Of a stretch of 16,875 bases of DNA, positions 1-7,480 are shown piece after piece. The stretch is from an uncultured Eubacteriales bacterium (GTDB lineage Bacteria; Bacillota_A; Clostridia; Saccharofermentanales; Saccharofermentanaceae): NCBI GenBank assembly GCA_900313405.1, contig OMQY01000174.1, positions 1 to 16,875 on the forward strand, read 5' to 3'. Position numbers and translations under genes: made by a program. Each line of letters starts with the position of its first letter. Within the stretch, counting starts at the first letter, position 1. A model generated the notes under the pieces. It made no database searches and was not told where the DNA came from. It was given only the letters and a program-made list of their open reading frames with translations.

Positions 1-237
1 TGGGCGGCCTGCGGTCTGCATTCGATATGGAACTATATCCTGTACAGCTTCCTGGGACTCAATCTGAGCGGTAATGATGAGATCAGTGCTGCCGTATTTG
101 ATATGAGTTCTGTCGGAGACAATATATTAAATGGCGGAAAGTACGGCATCGAAGCAAGCATCATCACAACCGCAGTATTAGGAACCGCTGCAATCGCACT
201 GATCGTGTTTAACACACGGAAGCCGGCGTGGCGGTAG
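1..237 (+). CDS. CPBP-family intramembrane metalloprotease, C-terminal fragment (partial)
   Basis: The reading frame is open from the first base to a TAG at 235-237, so only the last 78 residues are present. The segment starts WAACGLHSIWNYI, continues through a stretch reading GGKYGIEASI, and ends in a hydrophobic helix followed by a basic tail (NTRKPAWR). The His in a 'G-H-xxWN' setting followed later by a 'G.(Y/F)G.EASI' block matches the C-terminal metal-binding motif and last helices of CPBP (Abi/CAAX-protease-like) membrane proteases, as remembered. These proteins act in the membrane on prenylated or other peptides, and some work in bacteriocin maturation or self-immunity. Here 6.7 kb and unrelated genes separate it from the peptide cluster, so no functional link is claimed. 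The N-terminal part lies outside the window. Confidence 0.7.
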   Translation, partial: WAACGLHSIWNYILYSFLGLNLSGNDEISAAVFDMSSVGDNILNGGKYGIEASIITTAVLGTAAIALIVFNTRKPAWR

Positions 238-311
238 ATGCCATCAGGAAGATCCGAAGAATATCTAACGGAGTTCTCTTTACTTCTGCCATACTTGTCA
301 CCTATGGTCAG

Positions 312-340
312 TGTAAATATCTGATGCGTTTTTGTATAAT
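312..340 (+). promoter_or_regulatory. Candidate promoter for the L,D-transpeptidase gene
   Basis: A consensus TATAAT -10 box lies at 335-340, preceded directly by TTG. The -35 at 17-bp spacing is poor (TGTAAA, 312-317). The predicted start of transcription near 347 leaves a leader of about 70 nt, and a GGGAGGG ribosome binding site lies at 398-404. Nothing else is seen in the 177-bp gap after the protease fragment. Confidence 0.5.
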
Positions 341-414
341 ATAATCGGAATTGATAAAAAGGATATCAAGGCCGCTTATCTTAAGGTGGCTGAAAGCGGG
401 AGGGCTGATCTGTT

Positions 415-1194
415 ATGAAGAATTTTAAGAGAGTTGCAAGCCTTATTATTGCGGGCGTAATGTTAATGGGACCGGTGACATCATGTTCATCGGGAGATGC
501 TGCTTCTGAAGAGCAGTCTTCTGAGGCGGAGACAGTGGAAGAATATGTCACACCACGAGAGAGGTTAGGCCTTGATGCTCCTGATTCACCCGAGTGGGTA
601 ACATCGCTTCCTCAGGCGCAGGATGCAGATCAACTGTTTGTAGTAGCTAATGTCAGCTCTGATGTAACCGCCTGGATATCTATGCATCAGAAGGATGAGA
701 ACGGCAATTGGCATATGATCATGTCAACACCCGGGTTTATAGGATATAACGGTCTGGGCAAGGAGCAGGAAGGCGACGGGAAGACACCTCAGGGAACGTA
801 TTCCTTTAACCGTGCCTTCGGCATTGCACCTGATCCGGGATGTGCGATCGAATACGTTCAGGCTGACGAGAACACTTATTGGTCAGGCGACAATTCTTAT
901 ATGTATAACGAGCTCGTGGATATAAGGGATTACCCCGATCTTGATGTGGATAACAGTGAGCATATCGTTGACTATACGTATGAGTACCAGTACTGCCTTA
1001 ACATCAGTTATAATGATGAAGGTACGCCGGGTCTGGGTTCTGCCATATTCCTGCACTGCATGGGAGACAGGAAGCCCAGGACCGGAGGCTGTGTGGCGAT
1101 ACCGATCGAGCAGATGTATTTTGTAATGAGACACGTATCACCTGATTGCGTTGTAGTGATCGATACGCTTGAGGATCTTGGAGGAGAGTTCTGA
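415..1194 (+). CDS. L,D-transpeptidase (YkuD-fold) lipoprotein
   Basis: This 259-residue protein is probably exported and lipid-anchored. It has a basic start (MKNFKR), a hydrophobic core, and a lipobox-like VTSC with the lipid-accepting Cys at 24, followed by an acidic Ser/Glu-rich linker to about residue 45. The YkuD catalytic signature is clear near the C terminus: His214, then TGGC with the nucleophile Cys226, followed by VAIP. GKTPQGTY at 122-129 is the usual upstream block of this fold. The family forms 3-3 peptidoglycan cross-links or attaches proteins to the stem peptide, acting outside the membrane. A region of about 80 residues between the GKTPQGTY block and the active site is rich in Asp and Tyr and is longer than in minimal YkuD domains. 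The start is supported by GGGAGGG ten bases upstream. The next gene follows after 34 nt, so they may be co-transcribed. Confidence 0.85.
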   Translation: MKNFKRVASLIIAGVMLMGPVTSCSSGDAASEEQSSEAETVEEYVTPRERLGLDAPDSPEWVTSLPQAQDADQLFVVANVSSDVTAWISMHQKDENGNWHMIMSTPGFIGYNGLGKEQEGDGKTPQGTYSFNRAFGIAPDPGCAIEYVQADENTYWSGDNSYMYNELVDIRDYPDLDVDNSEHIVDYTYEYQYCLNISYNDEGTPGLGSAIFLHCMGDRKPRTGGCVAIPIEQMYFVMRHVSPDCVVVIDTLEDLGGEF

Positions 1195-1228
1195 TAAGTC
1201 AGATCTGATAAGGGAAGGGAGACTGATC

Positions 1229-1597
1229 ATGGTAAACAGATTGCAACAGGCAGTTGATCCTTGCAGGACGATGGAAGAACTTGTAAATGCCTTTTTCGAT
1301 ACGGTTGGCAATGCCGGCGGCGAGATAGAGTATGTCGGAGGGACTTTGCCGGCCATATATCTTCAGCCGGGATGCCGTTTTACGCTTCAGTATTCATTGC
1401 AGCGTGAAGACGGAGAATTCTACCAGCTCAGTATGGAGGTCAGGCCTGATACAGGCGACGAGGTATTCCCGTACGATCACAAGCTCTATGACGAGAATGA
1501 CGGAGATCTGAGGGAATACATACTTAATTCAGAGCTTTTCAACATGCTTAAAGATAAGAAGGTCCTTAGTGTTGATGTCTTCGACGGCGAGACATGA
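1229..1597 (+). CDS. Hypothetical small acidic protein
   Basis: This is a 122-residue soluble protein with no signal peptide or membrane segment. I do not recognise the family. It is acidic, with alternating charged and hydrophobic stretches (LDVEVRP-like strands and a C-terminal helix reading NSELFNMLKDKK) that suggest a small alpha/beta fold. The frame stays open 60 bases further upstream to a TTG at 1169, but that would overlap the preceding gene. The ATG at 1229 has an AGGGAAGGGA ribosome binding site at 1211-1220, so I chose it. It sits 34 nt after the L,D-transpeptidase gene and 18 nt before the GNAT-nitroreductase gene, in what looks like one transcript. No function is proposed. Confidence 0.6.
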   Translation: MVNRLQQAVDPCRTMEELVNAFFDTVGNAGGEIEYVGGTLPAIYLQPGCRFTLQYSLQREDGEFYQLSMEVRPDTGDEVFPYDHKLYDENDGDLREYILNSELFNMLKDKKVLSVDVFDGET

Positions 1598-1615
1598 TAA
1601 GGAGTAATAACGGAT

Positions 1616-2617
1616 ATGATCAGATTCATAGAGGATGCAGACGAGCGCAGGAAGATATCAAGACTGATCCTGGAGGCTCTGCCGGAATGGTTCGAGGTCA
1701 AAGAGAGCAGGGAGCAGTATATAGAAGAGTCTGCAGGGCAGCCTTTCTGGGCTTCAGTCGACGGGGATGTCTTTGAAGGTTTCTTATGCCTCAAGGAGAC
1801 CGGCAAGTCTACAATGGAACTTGCCGTGATGGGTGTTCGTAAGGAGTGCCACAGGAACGGGATCGGAAGAAGGCTTTTCGCTGCGGCAAAAGATCATGCC
1901 GCCCGGAACGGTTATGAGTTCATTCAGGTCAAGACAGTAAGATCGGGCATGTATGAAGATTATGATATTACCAACAAGTTCTACAGGAGTCTCGGATTCA
2001 AAGAACTTGAGGTCTTCCCTGAATACTGGGATGAAGCGAATCCGTGTCAGATCTACATTATGTCGCTTAAGAGTGCAGTGGGAACGATCTCGACACGGCA
2101 CAGCTATCGAGGCGAGTTCTTACAGGAAAGCGTGCCTGAGGAAGATCTCTTGACGATAGCTAAGGCAGGTATCGATGCGCCTTCCGGTTGCAACAAGCAG
2201 ACGACGGATCTTGTTATCGTTAATGATCCGAATGTGCTGTCCGAGATAAAGGAGGTGCTCGATCCTCCGGTTGCCGGGACAGCACCCGCGATGATCGTTG
2301 TATTGTCGCGCAGGATCAACGCATATCGTGACAGATGTTTCGCCATTCAGGACTATTCCGCTGCCATAGAGAATATGCTCCTGGCGATCGTGGAACTCGG
2401 ATATCAGAGCTGCTGGTATGAAGGTCACATCACGGATGAGGACAGGATCTGCGACAAGATAGGTGCTATCCTGAATATCCCCGAAGAGTATGATGTTGTC
2501 TGTATCCTTCCTGTCGGGAAGGCCGCAGAGGATTTCCATGCTCCGAGCAAAAGACCATTGTCAGAGAGAGTCAGTTTCAACTGTTACGGCAAGCCCGCTA
2601 TGCCAAAGAGAGGGTGA
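1616..2617 (+). CDS. GNAT acetyltransferase-nitroreductase fusion protein
   Basis: The 333-residue product reads as two enzymes in one chain. Residues 1 to about 153 form a GNAT acyltransferase domain: the acetyl-CoA pyrophosphate-binding loop is HRNGIGRR (79-86), and the C-terminal part of the fold ends with FYRSLGFKELEVFPEYW. Residues from about 158 to 333 match the flavin nitroreductase family: an N-terminal TRHSYRGEF block (FMN phosphate-contacting Arg), APSGCNKQ (188-195, the usual APS-x-N-x-Q motif), QDYSAAIENMLLAIVELG as the dimer helix, and a late ILPVGKA strand. Such nitroreductases use FMN and NAD(P)H to reduce small molecules. The substrate of either half is unknown, and the fusion suggests linked steps or shared control. 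AAGGAG at 1599-1604 supports the start. The overlapping reading frames in the other strand are not used. Confidence 0.82.
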   Translation: MIRFIEDADERRKISRLILEALPEWFEVKESREQYIEESAGQPFWASVDGDVFEGFLCLKETGKSTMELAVMGVRKECHRNGIGRRLFAAAKDHAARNGYEFIQVKTVRSGMYEDYDITNKFYRSLGFKELEVFPEYWDEANPCQIYIMSLKSAVGTISTRHSYRGEFLQESVPEEDLLTIAKAGIDAPSGCNKQTTDLVIVNDPNVLSEIKEVLDPPVAGTAPAMIVVLSRRINAYRDRCFAIQDYSAAIENMLLAIVELGYQSCWYEGHITDEDRICDKIGAILNIPEEYDVVCILPVGKAAEDFHAPSKRPLSERVSFNCYGKPAMPKRG

Positions 2618-2623
2618 CACTTA

Positions 2624-2791
2624 ATGATCGCAATAAGAAATGCATCATTAGGAGATGCAGAAGCACTCATTGATATATATCGATATTATGTCGAGAATAC
2701 TGCGATATCCTTCGAGACAGTTACGCCGTCTGCAGACGGATTCAGAATGAGGATGAAGGATATTATGAGCCGTTATCCTTACTGCCAGTAA
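2624..2791 (+). pseudogene. Truncated phosphinothricin-acetyltransferase-like GNAT remnant
   Basis: An ATG 6 nt after the fusion gene opens 55 codons that match the N-terminal third of PAT-like GNAT acetyltransferases: MIAIRNASLGDAEALIDIYR, then YYVENTAISFET, and finally SRYPYC before a TAA at 2789-2791. Intact relatives are about 160-190 residues and continue after the 'YP(Y/W)' point with the CoA-binding core, which is missing here. The reading frame ends inside the 3' end of the convergent symporter gene, overlapping it by 13 bp. The conserved start, its position in the operon and the sudden loss of similarity at the neighbour's stop point to a deletion or rearrangement that removed the rest. 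AGAGGG at 2609-2614 could still serve as its ribosome binding site, so a short peptide may be made. Confidence 0.7.
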
Positions 2792-4191
2792 TCCGAATCC
2801 TTGAGATCGAGTCCTATATCGGATGCTTTGAAGACGGGGTCCTTTCCCGCCTTCTTCTGTCTCTCGTAATCCTTAAGTGCGAGCACGACCGTTCCGCTCA
2901 GTATAAAGCATACGGGAATATTGATCAGTGTCATCCCGCCCATGGTGATATCAGCCAGTGCCCATGCTGCATCCATCGGGATAATGGCACCTGTGAATAC
3001 GATAACGGCGGCAGCCAGATGATATATCCTCATATACTTTTGGGAAGGCATCCTCTTTCCGTTCAGATAGGCAAGACCGTTATCCACGTAGAACAGATTA
3101 CCGAGCAGGGTAGTGAATGCGAACAGTGCCAGCGATATCGTGATGAATATCGGTCCGAAGTCTCCGAATACGGTCGAAAGTGCATTCTGAACATAGGGAG
3201 CACCGCTTATATCTTCCCCGGGAACGATACCTGAGGACAGACACATGATGGCTGTGGCGGTGCAGAGGATCAGTGTATCGATATATACCGACAGCATCTG
3301 CACGAGTCCCTGTTTGACAGGGTGAGATACATTGGCGGAAGCGGATGCATTCGGAGCAGATCCTACACCGGCCTCATTGGAATACAGGCCGCGCTTGATA
3401 CCGTAGATCATGCAGGAACCGGCTATGCCGCCGAATATCGCATCGAAGTCAAATGCGTCTTCGAAGATCATCCTGATGACATCAGGGATGTTGGTTATGT
3501 GAGCGAAGAGTACGATCAGCGCCGCTCCGACATAGAGAACACCCATGACAGGGACAAGGAATTCAGTGGTCTTAACGACTCTCTTTCCGCCTCCCAACAG
3601 ACATATTGCAACAAGGACCGCCATAACGGCACCGACTATGAACGGAGTGACGGACTTGTCGTAAAAATCATATACTTCAAAAGACGACTGAAGATTATAT
3701 GAACACAGAAGGTTAAAACCTACGGCATAAGTCGCGATAAGGAAGGTGACAAAAGCTCCGGCGACGATCTTATTGTGGAGAGCATATTCGATGTAGTATG
3801 CAGGTCCTCCGAAGCACTCGCCGGTCTTCTTGTTCTTACGCTTGTAGATCTGTGCCAGCGTACTTTCCATAAAAGCGGAAGAGGCTCCGAGGAACGCTAT
3901 CAGCTGCATCCAGAACACGGATCCGGCTCCGCCGAGACAGATCGCAGTCGACACCCCGATGATATTACCCGTTCCGACACGGGATGCGGTAGAGACCATA
4001 AGCGCCTGAAATGATGACAGTCCTGACCCTTCATCTGACTTATCGAAAACTGCTCTTACAGATTCCCTGAAGTGGCGCACCTGTACGAACCTTGTCCTGC
4101 TCGTAAAGAACACCGCAGCGAATATCAGAACGATCAGCAGGATCGGATAGTAGAGGATATCATCTATTTTGGTAAGGGTCGACGTGATCAT
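2779..4191 (-). CDS. Sodium:alanine (AGCS) symporter
   Basis: This 470-residue polytopic membrane protein takes up alanine or glycine with Na+. The family signature is visible after the first helix: SSFQALMVSTASRVGTGNII (residues 59-78), then the GGAGSVFWM block at 87-95, corresponding to the AGCS 'VGTGNIxGV...GGPGAxFWM' motif. GIKRGLYSNEAGVGSAPNA further on is the second hallmark segment. The length is normal and no frame break is seen. An AGGAG site lies just upstream on the minus strand (complement of ctcct at about 4201-4205), so the start is secure. The gene converges on the GNAT remnant, overlapping its end by 13 bp, and is divergent from the serine hydrolase gene across 109 bp. The family is sometimes called AlsT or DagA, and the substrate cannot be decided from sequence alone. 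Confidence 0.9.
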   Translation of the reverse strand: MITSTLTKIDDILYYPILLIVLIFAAVFFTSRTRFVQVRHFRESVRAVFDKSDEGSGLSSFQALMVSTASRVGTGNIIGVSTAICLGGAGSVFWMQLIAFLGASSAFMESTLAQIYKRKNKKTGECFGGPAYYIEYALHNKIVAGAFVTFLIATYAVGFNLLCSYNLQSSFEVYDFYDKSVTPFIVGAVMAVLVAICLLGGGKRVVKTTEFLVPVMGVLYVGAALIVLFAHITNIPDVIRMIFEDAFDFDAIFGGIAGSCMIYGIKRGLYSNEAGVGSAPNASASANVSHPVKQGLVQMLSVYIDTLILCTATAIMCLSSGIVPGEDISGAPYVQNALSTVFGDFGPIFITISLALFAFTTLLGNLFYVDNGLAYLNGKRMPSQKYMRIYHLAAAVIVFTGAIIPMDAAWALADITMGGMTLINIPVCFILSGTVVLALKDYERQKKAGKDPVFKASDIGLDLKDSDYWQ

Positions 4192-4300
4192 AAAAGGGAA
4201 CTCCTGTCATATAGTCTCAGACATAATAACACAGACTGCTGATATGCTAAAATAACAACAGTAACGATCAGTTACACTCCATACGCAAAGGAGATCTGTC
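4192..4300. promoter_or_regulatory. Divergent promoter region between symporter and serine hydrolase genes
   Basis: This 109-bp gap must hold the 5' signals of two divergent genes. For the + gene there is a -10-like TAAAAT at 4248-4253 and a ribosome binding site AAAGGAG at 4287-4293. For the - gene, TATTAT (complement of 4223-4228) is a possible -10. A 5-bp inverted repeat, GTAAC-GATCA-GTTAC, at 4261-4275 lies just where the + transcript would start and could be an operator. The -35 boxes are poor on both sides, so the exact promoters are uncertain. Confidence 0.35.
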
Positions 4301-6220
4301 ATGAGAAGAGTGTCTAGTCTTTTACTGAGCATGTGTATATTGGTATCACCTTTGCTGCTGACATCCTGTTCGGCCGGTGATGTTGAAGCCGAGCAGACGC
4401 AGCAGAGTGCCGTTGCGATCGAAGAGACCGCCGAACCGTCTGAATCTCTCGAGTGGCAGTATGATGTCTCTTTCCCTGACTGGCAGGACAGATCGATGTA
4501 CGGTGCCAACAACAGAATGGGTTTCTACGGATACAGCGGGCAGGGAGAAGTGTTAATTACTCCGTCGTCTGACGCCGGCAGCTTCTCGCTTTACATAAAC
4601 GATATGAAGGTCGATACATCGGACATAACCCCCGGTAAGACATACACCCTTGATATCTCTGATATCGCCAGAGACGGAAGAAATTCACTTCAGTTAAGTG
4701 ATCTGTCTGAGGGCGAAGTCCGTGTCCGCATTCCTTATCCTACCGTCATATCAGGCGACCTTGCTGATGCGGGAATATCGGAGGGTGCGATAGAACTGAT
4801 CGACAGTATCATCTCATGTGATATCGGGAACGGATTCCCGAGCGCCCAGATCGCGATAGTAAGGCACGGACGTCTCGTATATCAGAATGCGTGGGGCAAC
4901 GTCAGGACATACGATGAGAACGGCGATCCGGTCGAAGCACCTGCCGTCACGGATGATACACTCTATGACCTGGCTTCCGTATCGAAGATGTACAGTGTCA
5001 ATTATGCACTGCAGTACCTTATGACGATCGGTGAAGCAGATCCCGATATGAAGATAGTGGATATCCTCGGAGAGGGCTTTGCCGAGGATACGGTTGATAT
5101 CGCGTATGAAGGCTACGATCCGATCCCTCTCGATACCAATAAGCTCTGGAAATCAGAGTTGACCATCCGTGATCTTCTCCGCCATCAGGGCGGCTTCCCT
5201 GCCGGTCCCCAGTACTTTAACGACAGGTACGATAATGCATCCCAGTACTTTGATTCCGATAACGGCAATATCCTCTACGTCGGAACAGGTTCAGATGACA
5301 GTGCCAGAGAAGCGACGCTTGAGCAGATATTCAAGACACCTCTTATGTACGAGCCCGGAACGAATACAATGTACAGTGACCTCGATTACATGATCCTTTG
5401 TTACTGTATCGAAGAGATTACAGGGCAGCGTCTCGATGAGTTCCTGAACGAGACTTTCTGGGAACCGATGGGACTTACTCACATCACATATAATCCGCTT
5501 GATAACGGATTTACTGCCGATGACTGTGCCGCCACGGAGCTTATGGGCAATAGTCGTGACGGCAACGTGAGCTATACGGGGATTCGAATGAATACGATAC
5601 AGGGCGAGGTCCATGATCCCAATGCCTATTACTGCATGGCGGGTGTATCAGGACACGCGGGACTCTTTGCCAATGCTTCGGATCTGGCGATCCTTGCCTC
5701 GGTGATGCTTACGGGCGGATATGGTAATCACAGGTTTTTCGCTCAGAATGTGATCGATCTGTTCACGGCGATACAGAATGAGGATGATCCGGGATACGGT
5801 CTCGGCTGGTGGAGAGAAGGCGACCACACGCGCGACTATTACTTCGGGTCGGTATCTTCATCAGAAGCCTTCGGTCATCAGGGCTTCACGGGCACACTTA
5901 CCGTGATAGATCCGGCGAATGATATGGTCATCGTTATCCTGACGAACAAGATCCACAGCAATATCCTTGAGGGTGACGAGACGCTCAACACATATAACGG
6001 CAATCTGTATACGACCGCGACGCTCGGCTTTGTTCCTCAGATCATTGAGATGGGTCTGGACAGCGAGTCTGTCGATGAGGCGATATGGGCGAGCATGGCA
6101 GGCGATATAGCAGCTGATATCCTGCGCGTCATCAATGATAACGGGATCACGGATCACAACCATCCGAGATGGAGAGCATATGAAGCTATGCTCGAGGCTC
6201 AGCAACTGGTCTCAGAGTAA
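4301..6220 (+). CDS. Beta-lactamase-fold serine hydrolase lipoprotein (PBP4*/EstB-like)
   Basis: The 639-residue protein starts with MRRVSSLLL and a hydrophobic stretch to the lipobox LTSC, giving a lipidated Cys at 23, then an acidic linker. Residues from about 70 to 148 look like a beta-rich accessory domain (strands reading SFSLYIND, TYTLDISDI, VRVRIPYP). The class C beta-lactamase/D,D-peptidase fold follows, with the nucleophile motif SVSK (Ser226, Lys229), the YxN-type motif as YSD (358-360), a GEVHDPNAYY block near 435 and GHAGLFANASD near 451, and a GHQGFTGT segment (525-532) in place of the KTG triad. This set fits PBP4*/esterase-type serine hydrolases rather than true beta-lactamases. 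It likely acts outside the membrane on cell-wall muropeptides or small esters, but the substrate is unknown. AAAGGAG seven bases upstream supports the start. Confidence 0.85.
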   Translation: MRRVSSLLLSMCILVSPLLLTSCSAGDVEAEQTQQSAVAIEETAEPSESLEWQYDVSFPDWQDRSMYGANNRMGFYGYSGQGEVLITPSSDAGSFSLYINDMKVDTSDITPGKTYTLDISDIARDGRNSLQLSDLSEGEVRVRIPYPTVISGDLADAGISEGAIELIDSIISCDIGNGFPSAQIAIVRHGRLVYQNAWGNVRTYDENGDPVEAPAVTDDTLYDLASVSKMYSVNYALQYLMTIGEADPDMKIVDILGEGFAEDTVDIAYEGYDPIPLDTNKLWKSELTIRDLLRHQGGFPAGPQYFNDRYDNASQYFDSDNGNILYVGTGSDDSAREATLEQIFKTPLMYEPGTNTMYSDLDYMILCYCIEEITGQRLDEFLNETFWEPMGLTHITYNPLDNGFTADDCAATELMGNSRDGNVSYTGIRMNTIQGEVHDPNAYYCMAGVSGHAGLFANASDLAILASVMLTGGYGNHRFFAQNVIDLFTAIQNEDDPGYGLGWWREGDHTRDYYFGSVSSSEAFGHQGFTGTLTVIDPANDMVIVILTNKIHSNILEGDETLNTYNGNLYTTATLGFVPQIIEMGLDSESVDEAIWASMAGDIAADILRVINDNGITDHNHPRWRAYEAMLEAQQLVSE

Positions 6221-6226
6221 AGGGAA

Positions 6227-6649
6227 TTACTTATCATCAGGCGTCCAGCTCGGCTGGACGTCTTCTATCTGAAGAGAACCCGATACCTTGACGACGACCT
6301 GATATTTGTCTTCGTAGACGATCTCTCCGGGAGTATTGGTGTAAACGAGAAAATAGGGGTGATTATACTTCTCCAGCAGCCACAGCGCGGGACGGATCAT
6401 CTTCATCATCTCTTCGGTATTCTCGGTCTTGAAGAAGCAGACGACCTTCTCGCGGTTCTTGCACTGCGGCGGCCACGGCAGTTCGTCGGCGAACCAGGAG
6501 TCGATCTCCCTATAGAGTTCGGCATCTTCTTCTTCCATCACGTCATTCTGGATGAGTTGCCAGCACATACTGAATATCCCCTTGGCATACATCGTATTTG
6601 CCGCCAGTTCCTGTCCCTGTATACGCATGTACTTATATCTCATCTTCAT
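6227..6649 (-). CDS. Hypothetical protein, 140 residues
   Basis: This is a soluble protein with no signal peptide or membrane segment, and I do not recognise the family. It opens with a basic MKMRYKYMRIQ, has an acidic middle (DVMEEEDAELYREIDSWF), several Trp and Pro residues (DELPWPPQCKN), a strand-like REKVVCFFK segment and a C-terminal block rich in Val and Tyr (YEDKYQVVVKV). An AGGAG site (complement, 6657-6661) seven bases before the first ATG supports this start over the ATG two codons later. The gene converges on the serine hydrolase with a 6-bp gap, and its 5' end faces the peptide cluster across 264 bp. That makes it the closest non-cluster neighbour. An immunity or accessory role is possible but unsupported. 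Confidence 0.6.
   Translation of the reverse strand: MKMRYKYMRIQGQELAANTMYAKGIFSMCWQLIQNDVMEEEDAELYREIDSWFADELPWPPQCKNREKVVCFFKTENTEEMMKMIRPALWLLEKYNHPYFLVYTNTPGEIVYEDKYQVVVKVSGSLQIEDVQPSWTPDDK
6239..6263 (+). terminator. Candidate intrinsic terminator of the serine hydrolase gene
   Basis: An 8-bp perfect inverted repeat (CGTCCAGC at 6242-6249, GCTGGACG at 6253-6260) with a 3-nt loop extends outward to 11 pairs including one G-U. It begins 19 nt after the serine hydrolase stop and is followed by a pyrimidine-rich TCTTCTATCT. The T-run is weak. The hairpin lies inside the 3' coding end of the convergent hypothetical gene, so the repeat is also constrained by that protein. Confidence 0.4.
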
Positions 6650-6913
6650 AGTGAAGCTCCTATATCACATGAGGCAGATAAGCTGCCGGGACTACGAATC
6701 CCGAGGGATCCATTGCCGGATTATTACTGTATTCGGTCCTCATTGAGGAAGTCCTACTGTAGTACTGCCATTATATCGCTTAACCGACCTCAAGTCATTA
6801 ACGGAGCGTATCATCGGGGCAAAGATACCTTTAATTTCGCCAATTGTAGATTTATAATATAAGGGTGTCATTATCAACGGATATTGACTTATCAGACGCG
6901 GAACGGTGAGCTT
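6650..6913 (+). promoter_or_regulatory. Upstream regulatory region of the peptide cluster
   Basis: No convincing gene lies here. A consensus TATAAT at 6853-6858 with a partial -35 TTTAAT at 6830-6835 (17-bp spacing) is the likely promoter of the secretion operon. Start of transcription near 6865 would leave a leader of about 50 nt. Two compact dyads lie upstream: TCCTCA-T-TGAGGA at 6737-6749 and CTAC-T-GTAG at 6754-6762. These could be protein-binding sites, but neither matches an operator I know. Confidence 0.45.
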
Positions 6914-7468
6914 ATGAAGGACAAAGACAATAAGAAGAAGGGTGGCGAGGACAAGTCCCGTAACCCGGAGAAACTGAATGAATATATAAGGATAGGCGGT
7001 CCCGGAGGGTATATCCTCATCGCCTCATTGATCCTTGTCGTAGTTGCACTCATTATATGGGGTTTTGTAGGAAGGATCCCGGTTACGAAGAATCAGTACG
7101 GCGTAATACTGTCGGACGGACAGCAGTATAATCTCTGCCTGTCCTTTATGCCGGTAGACGAGAAGGCCGTTATGCTTCCCGAGGGAACGGAAGTTACCGT
7201 GAGAACAGGCGACGGATCGACCTTTGACGGTGAGGTCATTTATATGATGGCTACACCGCTGTCTTCCGATGAGATCAAGACAATGCTCGAAGAACAGGGT
7301 CAGGGACTTACGAGCGACTGGATGGCAAGTTACCTTATCGAAGAGGGAACATATTCCTTCGTAGTCATGATCGACGTAGAAGGTGACGTGAGTGAATATG
7401 CCGATCAGGTAGTCAGCCTTACCATCATCACGGATGAAGTAAAGCCGATCTCATTCCTGTTGAAGTAA
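6914..7468 (+). CDS. Short HlyD-like NHLM-system secretion protein
   Basis: This 184-residue protein resembles the N-terminal part of the membrane-fusion (HlyD-like) proteins that accompany NHLM peptide exporters. It has a charged cytoplasmic start (MKDKDNKKKGG), then PEKLNEYIRIGGPGGYILI leading into one membrane helix (about residues 33-51) and WGFVGRIPV. This corresponds to the 'SPEQLDxLLQVTSPxGWLxL...WGFFGRIPT' opening remembered from the family. The rest is beta-rich (TEVTVRTGDG, FDGEVIYM, TYSFVVMIDVEGD). Full members run to about 400 residues with a long coiled-coil hairpin; here no coiled coil is visible and the protein is less than half that size. It is probably a membrane partner of the two ABC proteins. 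I chose the ATG at 6914 (GGTGAG upstream) over a TTG at 6884. The next gene starts 12 nt after the stop. Confidence 0.78.
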   Translation: MKDKDNKKKGGEDKSRNPEKLNEYIRIGGPGGYILIASLILVVVALIIWGFVGRIPVTKNQYGVILSDGQQYNLCLSFMPVDEKAVMLPEGTEVTVRTGDGSTFDGEVIYMMATPLSSDEIKTMLEEQGQGLTSDWMASYLIEEGTYSFVVMIDVEGDVSEYADQVVSLTIITDEVKPISFLLK

Positions 7469-7480
7469 GCGGAGGACGAT

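Noticed and set aside
4301..6220. True beta-lactamase conferring resistance
   Set aside because: The SxxK and HxG motifs fit, but the extra N-terminal beta domain, lipobox and VHDPNA/GHAGLF blocks match the PBP4*/esterase branch instead.
6359..6862. A 167-codon open frame on the plus strand reaching into the cluster's upstream region
   Set aside because: Most of it is antisense to the 140-residue minus-strand protein, which has a good ribosome binding site. The tail crosses the predicted promoter and looks non-coding.
6884..6913. Upstream TTG start for the HlyD-like protein
   Set aside because: The ATG at 6914 begins the charged cytoplasmic stretch expected of the family and has GGTGAG upstream. 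The extra ten codons are less plausible.
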